Positions 9,135 through 58,920 of a DNA stretch of 64,000 bases are shown in pieces (the stretch's first letter is position 1; every line of letters begins with the position of its first letter). A program made the translations under genes and the position numbers. The stretch spans positions 115,857-179,856 of the forward strand of contig NMRA01000113.1 in NCBI GenBank assembly GCA_002633005.1, written 5' to 3'. The DNA comes from Phoronis australis (taxonomy: Eukaryota; Phoronida; Phoronidae). Below the pieces are notes generated by a model. That model made no database searches. It was given only the letters and a program-made list of their open reading frames with translations, and was not told the origin of the DNA.

Positions 9135-11705
9135 CAGCGCTCTAGAATTCAAAATCAAAATTATTTTCAAGATCATGGATCCTAAAGAGGACATGTTTTT
9201 CTCGTGCACACTATTGTCTTAGAGCACAATGGTTTCTCATGAGCCACAGTTCTTTCATCAACAGGAAGTAGCCCCAGCAACATTCTCCAAGCGTTTATAG
9301 ACGTTTTCTGCAAACAATGCACTTCCACCAGTCTTCATATTCACATCTATTACAACATTTAAGTCTAGCCTCAAGGCAATGCATTGTGACAGGGGTGCAA
9401 CCCAATCTTGATTTGCATTTGATGTTGCAGTGACTGGGCACAGGAGCTACACCAATTTAAATGTTCAAATATTCCAACAAAAACATACCTTACCAAATAA
9501 AAACATGAAACTGCAGCTCCTATTTAGATTTTCATCAGCCTCTAACAGTATTCATAAAATTATATGAGGAAAGTTAAGCGTCAAACACACCACCAGTAAA
9601 ACGAAGATCTGAGATGTAATATTACATTTATTTCATTGCACTGTTTTTCAATGTCATGATTTATCATAAAAAGATATTGAAATATTTAAAGAATTCATAG
9701 TAAAAATAATCTACATGAATACAGACTTAAGTATATAAATACAATATTAATAGTCACAATTTGACATCACAACCATTCCCACCATAAGCACACAAGGAAA
9801 TTGAACATTAAAATAAATATCTGAGAAAATTAAACGAAACATAATTTCTTCCAAATACAGGACCAAACATAATTAATAGCTCAATAAACTCTAACAGAAC
9901 GCCATTGGTCTTCAAAAGCTCGACTTGAACAATCGACTTTAAATGCGCTAGCTTTGAGGCCAAGTAATACACAATTGGGTCTTAAATTTGGAGTTAGTCC
10001 TGTGAATAAACTCAAAAATGTTTTTATTATATGAATTCAACCAAAAAATTATGGCAACATCATGATAGCTTATAATACAAGTAATTTTATTAAGAATTCC
10101 AAACTATTGGTAAACTGCGAGAGTTCTGCAGAAGATTGTGGGTAAAATTACCATGGAAATTACTGTGGCGAAGACTGAAGCTGACATTTTGGGCTAGGAG
10201 AGGGCGAGTAGTCCCAACAGTGGCTTAGAATTTTTTGGGGTTGTAAATCAAGGGTGTCATTCACACACCATAAGCCTTTTCAAATTGAAATGCAAAGTCA
10301 GTGAGAGCAATTCTTTTTGAGCCCTGCTCTTAGTCACACAACTGTCCCACTTGGACTGTGTAACTAAACACAGCTTAATAAAGAATGTATGGTCCCAGTT
10401 GAAAAGATAATGGTTTTATTACCCCACGTGGGTTATAAACAGCTGGAGCCCAGCCCGGAATGGAAAGTCTGGTAATTAAAAAGAAGCCCACTAAATCCTA
10501 ACAACTTAGATGTTGAAGTAAATTACTAGTAATTACAAATATTGTTATTCAATTGAAGAGATTGTTAACACTCTTCCCAAGGAGCCATATTGGTAAGCAC
10601 AACTATATCCTTCACCTACACAAACGTAGTTTTCACGACGTCAGCTACAATCTCAAACATCAGACTTATCAGCACTATCCAGGACTACAACTATCCACCT
10701 TACTTAAAGCAGAAAATTAACTCGCAAAGAAACTCAACTTTTGATTCATATGCAAAGTGGTTTCTGGGCCTTGGATAAAAACTGACACTTCATTATGGCT
10801 GGAGACATTGGTCGTCACACTAAATGACCTGCCGAGCCTGGTCTCGAGCAATAATGAACACCAGTCTTTTCTAAGACCACAAATTGCCTCTAATTTGACA
10901 AATGAATGATTTTAAAAGCGCAGGTGGTTTAAATAAAAAAATTATTCTTAAAAGGAGTGCAGGTTTATAGCTGTTTCAAGTATGGCTCTAATTATCATTT
11001 TCAAACTGCCTTCTTATACACCACAGTGAATATAAAAACTAAAAACCAAATCAAAATAAAAAGATAATGGTTAAATTTGGCAGCATTAAATAACAGAGAA
11101 CAATTAAAATAAAAAATGCCTTCTTTCAAAAGGAAAATTGAGTTTTGTGTAGGGCACAGATTTCAAACTGAAAGGCAGCATTTACTAAAAAATGCAGTGT
11201 TCTCAGCACTGTTATGTTTTATTTTTGCGTTTCCTGGGACGAATCTGAACTCCAAATTCTTAAACAAGAAAACAGACAACCAATCCAGATAAAAATAAAA
11301 TCATGTGTCCAACAAACAAAAAACGTTCTGGTGTGACCAGTTCATGAGCCAGAGTTGGGCTCACATATCACAAACAAAGCTGGTGATCTTTCAATGTAGC
11401 ACAAAGATACTGAGGCCTCATCCAACTCAACTGTCAAGTTTCAGACAGTGCAAAACAATGCCGTACAAAAATAAACATGAAAACAAACTACCCTGTCATG
11501 GATTTCTCCCCAAAATGTGGCCCATTGACACTGTTCTGAAGCACTACAGAGCCAAAGAGACATGTGGTGCGAGTCAATCGTATTCTTGTAGACAGTTTCT
11601 AGACCAATCAGAACTTGACACAAATGTTTCGCAATGGCCGGCACAAAAACACTCCAGCCAGATGAGAAGAGCTTTTTGTGGTGCACATGTGAAGTTACCC
11701 CTCCA
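9135..11705 (-). other. CaMKK 3' UTR / downstream region
   Basis: This AT-rich stretch follows the CaMKK stop codon on the minus strand and holds no family-recognisable coding sequence. Minus-strand AATAAA hexamers occur at 11218-11223, 10415-10420 and 9627-9632. The transcript therefore probably ends somewhere in this stretch. Confidence 0.45.
11218..11223 (-). terminator. Candidate CaMKK poly(A) signal
   Basis: AATAAA on the minus strand lies about 480 bases downstream of the inferred stop. Further candidates at 10415-10420 and 9627-9632 would give longer 3' UTRs. The sequence does not decide between them. Confidence 0.3.
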
Positions 11706-47930
<36,225 letters not shown>

Positions 47931-48060
47931 GACATTGCTTTGTAACGTAGGTCATCAAAAGCCGTGCAAAGTGACCATATCTACTTTGATAACTTTAATC
48001 TGCTTCCGTCTCGTAAATTGTATCTTTGCCGGACATGAACTTTTAAGTGCAATAGAGAAA
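47931..48060 (-). promoter_or_regulatory. Probable CaMKK 5' UTR / promoter side of exon 1
   Basis: On the minus strand this is the sequence just upstream of the inferred start codon. It has stops in frame with the ATG and no better in-frame start. The transcription start is not recognisable; I see no TATA box in a convincing position. Confidence 0.25.
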
Positions 48061-51000
48061 TGTCGTTGATTTACACGACATGTTATTTGGCAATTTACAA
48101 CTATATTGGGAATATTTTTAAAGTCGGCAATAAAGCTCTATATTTAATGACTCGCCAGATTTGCATAGTAGAACCAACAACATACCGATACACGCATCAT
48201 CCTGAATTCAGACACCCGATTTTCCACATGACAACTCCTACATTAACATTAGGGGTTTTGTTACCTCAACACCTAAGCGAGCCTGTAAACCGGACTTTGA
48301 CTAACCCATCTTAATCGATTCAGAAATTAATGCTCGCCGCTTTTAATAAGACTTGATGCTGAAGAAAATCTATTTGCTAATTTCTTTTGTAATGCCTCAA
48401 TTTTAGAAATTCAAAGACAGCTAAATATTTACTTTCCAATTTTAAAAACAGTCACGTTGGTCTTAGTTCGGTTTTTGACTTTGAAATTTGTATGCTAAAC
48501 AGGTGTGTTGGTTTTTTACCGTAATTATCTCATCCAGCACCTTCAGCCAAGCCAATGAATAGCGACTAACTCAATTTAATTCATGATGGCACTTTTACAC
48601 AAGAGACAGTTGTCACCAGGTCAGTTGTCACCAGGTCAGTTGTCACCAGGTCAGTTGTCACTGTGACAGTGTCACTGTGTCAGTTGTCACGGCGCAACTT
48701 GCTCTGCTTTAGTTGCATTTACACGACATAGATCGCATACTGGATCAGCACAAGTCACTTACACGAAGACTGTATGCTCACATAAATGTTACCTCCAAAC
48801 CCTATGGAATGGCAGTGGATCACCTGTATATACGCTATTTCGCAACCCCATTAAAAGATGATCCCTTTTTGCCCTGCCCCAGTTGTGTTTAGATGTGTAG
48901 TTGATACTGGAGCAAATGATCGAGTGTAGCTCACTCTACCTATCCAGTGGCCGCCATGGTGTCAACTTGCTCCGTGTCAGTCATGTTTGCACACACACCT
49001 GCACCCAACCAGCGTTCCGTGTTAGTTGCCTCGTGACAGCTGTCTCTCGTATAAATGCAACTTAAGACGTGCCAAAGTCTTCGCTGGATACTTCAGGGTA
49101 AATGGTGCACGCTTTCTTGTTCACATGCATGCAAATCTTGTAAGCATACGATTTGTCTAATGCTCAAACCAGTACTGTATACGTACGCGTACTAATAGGC
49201 CATGCACCTAATATCCTCCATAATAAGTTTTTCAATTTTTCAAAATTCAGGCACCTGCAAACTGTGTGTTACTCTTGTTTTTTCAACCATTCCTAATACT
49301 TTTCATTCACAGCTGCATTTCGCCTTGCCTAAAAGGCTAAAAACAAAAATCAAATTAAGCATTTTACTCACATCAAATCAGTCTATTCCTTACCATATGA
49401 TTGTGTTTCCGAAAATGTTTCACAGTTTATTGGGGTTGGCCAACTCTAAAACTGCAAATTCGAAAACGACACTTGTATGCAACTTCTGGTCTTCTAACAA
49501 GCTCATTTGGAATCAATTCCAGATTAGATGAGGATGGTAATGTTTTTAACCCCCAAAGCGCGTTGGTTAAGAATTCAATATCGACAACTACACAGCAGTG
49601 AAATGCCTCTTCGAAAGAGCATTACACATTAATATCTACCACTTTTCAACATATATCTAAATCACCTTTACACAATTTTACTCAAGTGATTCACACATAG
49701 GCACCTGATATGCAGCAAAATCTCACCAATTTTTGGACAAAACTAATTGTCAAAATTGGCCTCCTTTCATTTTTCCAAGGCTTCTAACACTGTTATAACT
49801 GACCACAATTTCTCAATGAAAATCACTGTCTGGTGATAGCTACAGTATAGATCTCAAAAATGATTTAGCATGGGAGCTACAATCTATTTAGGCAATGATT
49901 ACCTATTAAGAAAAAAAATTCACTAGTCAACTACCGTAGTCAGCCATATTGTGTCCTAAATTGGTGACATTTTACCATAGGAACAGCCAGCCTCACACAC
50001 AGGGGCATGTGAGCCTAAATATGCACTTCTATGGCATATGCCTTGCTGTGCACTGGAAGCTGAATTTAGGGAAACTCAAAACATGTTACTTAGCATGACA
50101 AACATCACACTCAAAAATTCTATTATATCTGTGCATATTATATGCCCACCTGTTCATGGTCAACTGGAACCAATGTGAATGGCCTAACAACACCAGAGCT
50201 GACCCAGTTATTAACAGCAAGCAGCAGTTTCTTTCACCTGGTTTCCATTGACCAAGAAAATAAGCTTGTGGTCCCACACATGCATGAATAGACAACCATA
50301 ATCAAGGCTGTCAACATTAGCTTCTGGCATAAGCAAGACATGTACACTTGCCCAGGAGTTAGACAGGTTGATGTTCATGATATTAGTCGAAGCTGATTTC
50401 ACTTTATAGCTCAAATGAAGGACACCCAACAGTCATAATGGACTTTCCAATCAAGCATATCAATCCAAATTGACATTAGGAAACACTATACCTCACAAAC
50501 AGTAACGATTTTACAATGCACTATACCATTACAGGTAAGCTGTATAAAAATCCATGACAAATACAATGGTTTTCCACTGCTCCTTTATGGTGACAACTTT
50601 TCAACACTGTGTATTAAGGGGGTTTGCACTGCTTGCCAAAAAGCCATAGCAGTCATTGTTTTTGAAGAAATTTTACAAAAAAACTACTATATTGACACAC
50701 AGAATACCTGCATTTATATACTGACATTGGCAGGGCTGTTGTTTTACTAGTGATACTAAGTACGGTTGAGCTTCGCGGCAGAAAAATGCAACTTCGTCAA
50801 AAAACACATTAGCTTCTTTTAAATAAAACAATAGCGATATTTCCAATATAACACTCATAATCAAACCGAAACTTCATTTTATGAAAGCATTTGTGACCAC
50901 CTGAGACCAACAATACCAGCCAAAGGGATGAGTAATCGGTTTTTTGTTAAATGTTCATACCTTGCCAATCTGTTATCAAATCTTTTGCCCAGTATGCTTC

Positions 51001-52359
51001 ATCAACAGACAACGCCTGCGGTTATAAAGGAGGTCACACAATAATATTTACTATTCAGGGTCACACTTCTTTGAATGCGCAGTCACGTACCAAGAAACAA
51101 ACAATGGGCACAAAAAGGTCAAACACAGGTAACATTATGGGGTGATCATAACTAGATTTTGACTGCTGCCCAGCCTTAGAGAATGTCCAGATGAGTGTTA
51201 ATGCAAAATTGCAAATAGCAAAGTGATAATGCCACCAGCTGTTTGTTGCAAACAACCGAATAACAACAATAAGTTATGAAAAAAACTGTTTTGGCACACT
51301 AACTTAGGTGCCAAGAACATGTTTTTAAGACATTAAAAAATTATTTTCCAATTATTACTTTTTGTGTGGAAACAATACCGTAAAATTTCTTTAAAATTAA
51401 AACGCAATATGGTGGAACATTATTTTTTGTCAAAATTTTAAGCAAAAGTAAAAATCTGACAGGTTTTCAGGATTATTTGAAAGCTTTATATAGTAAGGCT
51501 GTCATCAACACACAATGAAATTTTGAAATTTTTGGCTGTACTGTGAGCATTTGAAAAAAAGAAATTTTGGCTCTTATTTTCTCAAAATTGGGTAATTTTT
51601 ACCATAAGCTGCATTTTAATCTACTTCATGTGCACAACTTTTAAGGAATTATCCTCAATTATCGATATTTTCAAAAGCATTTCGTACACTGCGGAGAGTT
51701 TGTAGATGGGCGATGTATGGTTCTGTATATACGGAAAATGTTGGTGAGAAACATCTATAGGGAGACGAAACCGAAGACCTTGAGATTTTCAAGTCTCGCA
51801 ACTTAATCGACTTTTTCTCGGCTTCGGCAAATTGACGTCATTTGAAATTAGAAACATGAATTTTGCTGAAACTTTCCGAACTTCTTCAATTCATCAATCT
51901 CAAAAATGCTATTAGGATTTTCGATACAGGGAAGGTCTAGTTTTTAGTAATGTCACAAAGACTGGTATTTTTTAGAAAAATACCTCATGTTTTACGGGCT
52001 GATTTGTCATAGAAACTAAACTAAAAGACTAACCGAAAATTAATAAAAGCGTTTTTGAGGTAAAAATGTTTTCATTAGAATCAGCAGAGGGTTTATTTTG
52101 CTATGAATGCACCTTTCTTAAAAATGAAATTTTTACTTAAAAAATGTATTAATGTAACGATGACGGAACATAAATATAAAATATATTTTCATAATCCCTG
52201 ATCCTTTTTCGTTCAGAAAATACGTACTTTTAATTGTTGACAAAGCTTGGCTTTTTAGATACACGAGTTAGAATGGAGGCCACTAAATAATTTCAAACGG
52301 CGCATTCGTAACGGAACTATGGCTAAGTATAGGCTCTCCCGCGATATCCCAGGCGACCA
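48061..52359. other. Intergenic stretch upstream of CaMKK
   Basis: No gene is recognised here. It contains the 15-bp repeat at 48606 and scattered AT-rich diverged repeats; sequence around 49740-50000 vaguely resembles 45900-46100 and 56930-57110 (words such as GCTTCTAACA and CCATATTG followed by GTCCT). A short ~50-base match links 49420-49470 and 59265-59320. Confidence 0.4.
48606..48690. repeat. 15-bp tandem repeat GTCAGTTGTCACCAG
   Basis: Three near-perfect 15-base units are followed by degenerate GTCACTGTGACAGTGTCACT copies that are themselves palindromic. The array ends near GTCAGTTGTCACGG. Confidence 0.9.
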
Positions 52360-52836
52360 GCAGTGGCGCTGCGCACTACAACTCTGTTTCCGTCGTCTGC
52401 TCCACTGTGCAATGAAGAAAATTTAATTCATTTTTTAAAGAAAATGGAACCTGAGGGACGATGAAAAAACAGAAGCTGCTGGCAAGATGTGAATTTTAAT
52501 CGAAGCCTTAGTGAATCACTCAGAAACTCGCAATACTCTCTTTGTCAAACCTCATCTTAAGACGATTTCCAAAGCAATCCCGTCATTATTGCCAACACGA
52601 AAAATGGATTTGGTCTTTCGGGCATTTGAAGACTATTTCAAATATGACAAATTTGTTAAGAATTGATGGCACAAAATATAAAACGTGTAATAAGCATTAC
52701 AAAAAGAAGTAGGCTTCGCTCGCAAACGCTGTGGACCATCAACAAGTAGGTCTTTTAGTATCAGATTAGAAGTTAAGTCGTGGTGGTGTAGTGGTAACGC
52801 ACGCGCGCTCTATACGCCAGGTCGTGAGTTCGAGTC
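52360..52836 (+). repeat. Dispersed repeat with tRNA-like Pol III head, copy 2
   Basis: This is the inverted counterpart of 1-443, complete at the left end (CAGTGGCGCTGCGCAC). The tRNA-like head at about 52776-52836 has an A box TGGTGTAGTGG (52784-52794) and a B box GAGTTCGAGTC (52826-52836) at normal tRNA spacing. The acceptor stem does not pair, so it is a tRNA-derived promoter and not a tRNA gene. The ~415 conserved bases lie upstream of the Pol III start, not downstream. Copy 2 has a ~20-base AT insertion near 52415 relative to copy 1. Confidence 0.85.
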
Positions 52837-52944
52837 TTTGGTACTTGTAGTTTTTCCTGTTTGACACGTTCTTTTTTTGCCTTTTTTTCTTGGATAATAC
52901 TTCAGGAATCAAAGAAAATGCTTGATTTTTAGAGGTAAAAACAG

Positions 52945-53091
52945 AAAAATTTCGGGAGGGGGTAAACCCCCCTCCCGACCTCCCCTCATTCGGTGCTATG
53001 CGCATCTACAATCGTTCAGTTTGCGCAAATGTTTGCAGCCGGACAAAATGTTGGGCTCCCCCTTGTGATATCCTAGATCCGCCACTGGTAC
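52945..53091. mobile_element. hAT-like short element, right end intact
   Basis: The right terminus, reverse complement CAGTGGCGGATCTAGGATAT (ends at 53091), and an interior GGGAGGGGGTAAACCCCCCTC match the family at 4769, 7847 and 8768. The left terminus is not clear. It follows directly on copy 2 of the tRNA-headed repeat. Confidence 0.45.
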
Positions 53092-54114
53092 AATACTAGA
53101 CAATCAAAGACTGTTTCATCTGTATTAGAGACTATCAGATAGATGCCCATGGTGCTTACATTAAGGGAAACTAAAAACAAGGAGGTAAATGTTAAGCCTA
53201 GCAAGGAAACTAAAATAAAAATTTGCAAATTTGGGATCGAGATTTACAGGCCTCACATTGGAAAGACGCGCTGGACTCAACTGCCAGTCACATAGAACAT
53301 TGTATTAATCTACATGTATTTTCAAGCCCAAAAAATGCAAGGTGTTTAAATTCTGACAGTTTGTTACTCAAAGGTGAATGAGTTTTGAACGTTTGGGAGC
53401 TAACATTTGTAGGATGGAGGTTCACATACACAGGAGCTTTCAAGTCTAAATTTTATAAATTGGAGCATGGACGATTGCTAGTGGAAATTTGCAAATTTTG
53501 TCTGTGGGCGTTGAGCTAAACATGATGAAAATGGTATACTATTACGCCTACATGTATAATGAAATTAAATTAAATGCCAATAACTACGAGATGTTGTCAT
53601 TATTTGCCATGTCAAAAGAAAAGAGAATCATTACTACAAAACCAGTGAACAAATATTTATCCACGACTGGACAGCCTTCCCTAGTAAAAATTCAAGTATT
53701 TACATTTGATAACGTTCCAAGTTGAATTTGTACATGTATATTTCATGTGTTTATAAGGAGTGATTCTGTGGAAACATAAATGATTTATAAGTTTAAACAA
53801 ATAAGCTGATAAATCGCTGATCATGGCAAGTACATAAAGTGCTGCGCTGCAGATGTCTGGTTGGTTAAGGGTATTCTCATGAACTCTGCTATTTACCTAC
53901 CAGATATCCAAACCCGGTACACACTTCAGAATACATAGTGCTTGTTGCGCACACTCTTAAAAATGCACAAGCTGAATACTAAGCTAAGGAGAACATGTCT
54001 GTGCGACACTGAGTTCTCATCATAAGAGCCGAGAATAAATAGTCGAGAGTACACAACTGGAATGATGGGAGGGGGTGAATTGTCAATCTTTCAAACTGTG
54101 AAGCGCACTGTCGT

Positions 54115-54238
54115 AAAATCGACCTCTGGTTAGCTGCATTTTTGGAAAATCAACCTGTAGTTAGCTGCAGTGTTGCAAAATCTGCCTTTGGTTGGTTGTA
54201 GTTTTGCAAAATCCGCCCGTCGTTGGTTGCAGCCTTCT
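54115..54238. repeat. 31-bp tandem repeat, four units
   Basis: Units of 31 bases start at 54115, 54146, 54177 and 54208. Each opens with AAAATC and contains a GGTTGGTTG or AGTTAGCTG core. Identity between units is moderate. Confidence 0.9.
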
Positions 54239-57200
54239 CTCGCATGAGCTTGAGCTTTTAAGTGATTGGCAATGTTGTCGATTCCTATAACTCATTATAT
54301 GCAAGTACCAGTGGCTTGTACAGGTTCAATTCCCAGTCGGGGATTTGCAATTTTTACAGTACATTTTACCACAAAGACACACCGTCACCAAGCCTAAATA
54401 GGGAAGGCTAACAAAACGAGCAAATCATTGAGACAACAGCAGTGCATTAGGCTATCGTTGCAGGATTTCTCACCTGAATAGCTTATCTCACTAGCAAACA
54501 ACAGTAGACACTGCACGGACAATCTTGCCAAGTGTCACTACAGGGGTACTGAAACACCTCACTCACTAAATTGCTGGGGAAATGAGAAACCATGGACTTT
54601 TAGGCGGTTACAAGTCAGGTATCTTAGCATTCATCAAATTTTATGTAATCAGGATTGAAGCATAGCGCAGAACTGGGAAGCACGGGTCCCTAGAAAAACT
54701 GAACATAAAGGAATTCTTCACATCAAGGAGTTGCTGCTAATTGTTTTGTTCACACCTTGTGCTCACCTGAGTAGCTTGGCGTACATGGTTAACACAGCTT
54801 CGTGATGGACACTGATGAGAGGATGCAAGACAAACAAACTCCAGCAGGCAAACTGTCATGAATTATAGATGCCCGAACTCCACAGCAGCCACAACAGAGA
54901 AAGTCAGGTGGTGACAAACAACCTGCTTTACTGACAATTAACACCACACATGACTAATATTGCTTCTAATGTGAAAGCTATGTTGTGAGACCACAAACCA
55001 AATCAGAATATTCCGCTAGCAGCATTTCAAGTCAAATTATCATCCAGTAAAGTCTGCAAACTGACAATGCTGCACTGGTAAGCAGCCAAAAATTATTCCC
55101 AAGAAGAGGAAGAATCATGCAAGTCTTTACTTTTCAAGTAGATGTTTGCAAGATGACAAGTCTTAGTCTTGTACGACTCTCCTTCTGCAACTCTTCTTCC
55201 GAAGATTCATTTGACTTGGTCCACGTGTTGAACATTCATGGCCAGGCAAAATGGTGCAAACAAGTCTCCACTAGTCCATACAGAAACACCTACTGCTATA
55301 ATAGCCAAAGGAATTGCAACATATAAACACTGCTTGTGAACAAGGCAAACAGCTCAGGTGTTCTATGCTCTATTCACTGTGTTGAAAGGAGCTCATGGGT
55401 ACCCTATAATGAAATGACACACCATGCAGACTAGTGAGCAAACAAAAGGCTTCAAAGGAGGCGTCAACAGCACTCAATAGTTTATAGGGAACAGCTTTAA
55501 GACAATTCACTAAATGATTATCAGCGGGTGGTGCAACTGATTCGATAATTCATTGATCACAATAATTCATTGATTGTTGTGACTCCCAAGGTAATAGGGA
55601 CATATATTCAACAGGAGGGATTCAGTAACCAAAACAAAAAACATTGTTACATAGCCAGGATCACACGGACCTGTAGATGATAAGGCAGCAATTTCAGAAT
55701 CCGCTAAAATGATTCCAACTAGAAATTTTTGAATAATTGAAAGCTTAATCTTTTAGTATCTGTCAAAAATGTACCCATTCTTCAGTACAAAAAATAATTA
55801 AAAGCCACAAACAAGAAAGCATTTTTCTGGTGCAGTGTTGCCTTAGCAGCCATTTGGCTCACAAAAGCGCCTTGTTGCTTTACTTGAGTCAACAAAGTGG
55901 GATGCATTACACCACTCTAAGGTGTTATTGATTACAGTACAACCAGGCCAACGTTTCATAGATCTGAGAAACACAATATCATGCCAGACTTCACGAGATA
56001 TCACCATGCATTACAAGCAAAGCACGTAATCACTAGCTTGAAATAGTTGCATCTACAGAACACAGACCAGTACAGTGGCACAAAAAAAAAACTCACAAAT
56101 TGGCACCTCGTGAGCAAGTTCAGTTTACTCAAACAGCAAGTCTTCAGAATTGGATAACCAAAATAATGACAAAAATTATAGTGTGGAAAATTTGAGTGCT
56201 ACTCATGTTTACATGCTTAATGATCTTGTGTAATAGAATTAGGTCAATGCATTACCACCAACTTCTTAACAAGGATAAACCCAGCTAGAGTTTGTACATG
56301 AGGAGCTCGGTCTTTCCTAGTGCCCTCTGTTAGTTCACTTTTGTATAATTATTTTAGAAACAGAACAGCCTCAGCTTACTCACTTACATGAAAATGAATC
56401 TTTTTTAAAATTGCAGTTTGAATAACATACTGCTTTGTTTGCGCATTGTAGTACGATAAGAAGTCACAAATATATGACAAAATGCGGTGGACATGTGATA
56501 TTTTATTCATATGTAGACGATATTTTCCAAAATTGTAAGCATTCACAACAATGTTAAAATTACTTGAAAAATGGAAAAAGGCAATTTCAACAATTATTTT
56601 ATCTAAAATTGGTGAGAATTTTCTATAACTATGCAATTTGAAAATAAAAAATAGCATTCAAGTTGTATGGCAACGCTATTGCTTAATGATAATGCTTTTA
56701 CTAGTTTTTGCATCACAATCTCAACGTACAAGGTTTTAAGGCATTGGAGATCTGCCACACATTACCAAGAGCAAAACCTCCAGCAGCAGTGCCCTCTATT
56801 GTAAGGTATTCGAATTGAGTCAGTTTATGCTGGTTACCTCCAGACACACAATAGCATTCACTAAAAAATTAAAGAATGTTACAACAAGGTATCACCATTT
56901 ATTGAAAACTAACAAAACTTCTCTTTTCTCTAATATTGGAGTGAATTTGCACTATTTTTCAAAATATTGTTTGATGGCAGTGATGGTACAGAACTTGAAA
57001 AAAACATTGAATCAACAGTATTAATATTTTATGAAAAAGTGAGAAGAAATTAAAGTGTCTGCCATATTGGGTTCTCAGTTGGATGAGATATTACAGTAAC
57101 CTGAAGTGCTCAGTGAGACAATGGGTTCAATTATCACTTGACCCACGACTGACCTTTGTAATTTCCTACACCTCAGCTTTGGATTAGCATGAAAGTAACA

Positions 57201-58066
57201 TTAGTGAGAAAAGTAATTTTCTGAGATGAAACCTAATGCAGAGCAATGCTCTCATGGCCCAGCTAAGCCCACTTGATATCTGGCAAAGTATTTGACTGCT
57301 CAATAGGTTTGATTTTAGCCAATGACTGATAGACAATGGTTAGAATTGGTGTCTTGTAAAAAATCATAGAGATTTTGTTGTTTCATAGCTCTGACCAAAG
57401 GTAATAACTAAAAGAAGTCTATCACATCCGACAATAATCCTACAATTCATTTTCCATCAGCAAAACCAACAATATCCCTTTAAAATCAAATCAGTCCGAC
57501 TTATGCAAGATCTTGCTATCTATTGAAAAAGAGATAAAAAACGAAACACTGGTTTGTATTAGTATCTTTACCTTAAAAACCCGTGCATTGACCAGAGACA
57601 CATGTGGCACTGTAACCACGGTAACAATAACAGAATACTCATTACAGCTGCTGTGGTCCCATGGTGACGCCATGTGACAATGGTCAATCAATATCAAATC
57701 ACGCAAGCAAACATTGTGGCCATAGATTGAAGCTGTGGACAAAAACAGGCGGATTGACAGAACAAACCGACATGAAAACAATGATTCAAACGCAGGAGAC
57801 GACCAGTTGTGGAACAGTTTTGCACACCACTAACATAGTTCACCTAGTTCAGTTAGTTCGATAAGGACTAGACTCCTACACGTAATAATGCTCGTAACTG
57901 TTTGTAATCTCCTGGTTTCTCTGTTATCTATAGGTGTGGCCTCATAAACGTTCAACTAATAATGTAATGTGATTACTTTCCATTTCCATCCTTAACATTT
58001 CATTAAAACTGCGTTTCCACAAGATTTTGGAGCTAAAAACAAAAAATGAGTTAAATCGCCAACAAG

Positions 58067-58205
58067 CGGTGTTTCCCTTGCGTGTAAAAATCTGGGCGGA
58101 CAGCCACGCTCCTTTTTGGCCCCCCACACCTAATCTTGCCCAAATTGACTACCACACACCTTATCCCGAGGACAAAACACTGTGCAAAAATTGTTAGTAA
58201 AAATA
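58067..58205. repeat. Dispersed repeat, GTTTCCC-ended, copy A
   Basis: It shares with 61086-61228 the words GTTTCCC(C/T)TGCGTGTAA, TCTGGGCGG, CCACGCTC-TTTTTGGCCCCCC and GCAAAAATTGTTAGTAAAAAT, in the same order and orientation. The better copy starts CAGGGTTTCCC, a terminus typical of hAT-type elements. Confidence 0.7.
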
Positions 58206-58794
58206 AATACACTATACACAAGTTACATCGCTACTGTTTAAGATTTTTGGATCACACGCACTGCACGCTTGGAGGGGGGGGCAATAAATCAATTATTCGA
58301 CAATGTACAGCAATTGAATACAGCTTTGAAGACAAAGTAATGACCTTGACATTGTCTTTATAAAATGGCCAACTGCCTGTGAACACTGATTAAATCAGTG
58401 GAGAAACGGCAAATTTTATTCATTTTATTACTTTCACATTAACAAAAGGGGTCATTCAACAATGTGAATTATATTGCACAAAATGCAGTTATTAGTTTAA
58501 TGAACCACAGGCCAGTCTAGATATCTGGGTAGTTGTCTAGCGTGCATGTGCATGAAATGGATGACTAATGTTGAGCAAGAATGCAGTAAAGGTATTGCCT
58601 GAAGTTTCATTATGCAAGGTAGTTAATCAGGTCCAAACAGGTTCAAATATATTTTTGTTCTGTGTATGTGCCTACAGACAGAGAATACTCAGTTTTAACT
58701 AGTAGTCTGAAGCCTTGTCCTGGCTTGTAAGCTTCACTTTAATTGGTGATTGAATTCCGTTAGAACGGTACAAGAAAACTTCATATACTGAGAT

Positions 58795-58920
58795 GACACA
58801 ATGACGCCGGGCTCTGCATCCGCTGCGACTATTCACCACCATGTTCCCTTTGAAGCAATGGTCGTACTCGTGTGCGGTAACGGGCTTTGCATTCCACGGA
58901 CCATTCACCACCACTCTTGA
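58795..58920. repeat. Dispersed repeat with two internal units (CGCCGGG...TTCACCACC), copy A
   Basis: Two related units, GACGCCGGGCTCTGCATCCG...ATTCACCACC and GTAACGGGCTTTGCATTCCA...ATTCACCACCAC, lie in tandem about 70 bases apart. The same two-unit arrangement recurs at 63750-63893. Confidence 0.7.

Noticed and set aside
52776-52840. tRNA gene at the head of the dispersed repeat
   Set aside because: A and B boxes are present, but the acceptor stem does not pair and the anticodon stem is poor. It is a tRNA-derived promoter in a repeat.
52360-53091. Single hAT element from CAGTGGCGC at 52361 to the CAGTGGCGG-type end at 53091
   Set aside because: Flanking 8-mers (GCGACCAG and GTACAATA) do not match, and the other copy of the left part (1-443) shows a separate repeat.
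54323-54333. B-box-like GGTTCAATTCC, considered as a tRNA gene
   Set aside because: No acceptor-stem pairing or clear A box at tRNA spacing. At most it is a decayed tRNA-derived repeat.
57573-57673. Minus-strand ATG frame of 34 codons ending at a GTAAAG donor, considered as CaMKK exon 1
   Set aside because: It ends in phase 0, whereas exon 2 needs two leftover bases; joining them gives a stop within five codons.
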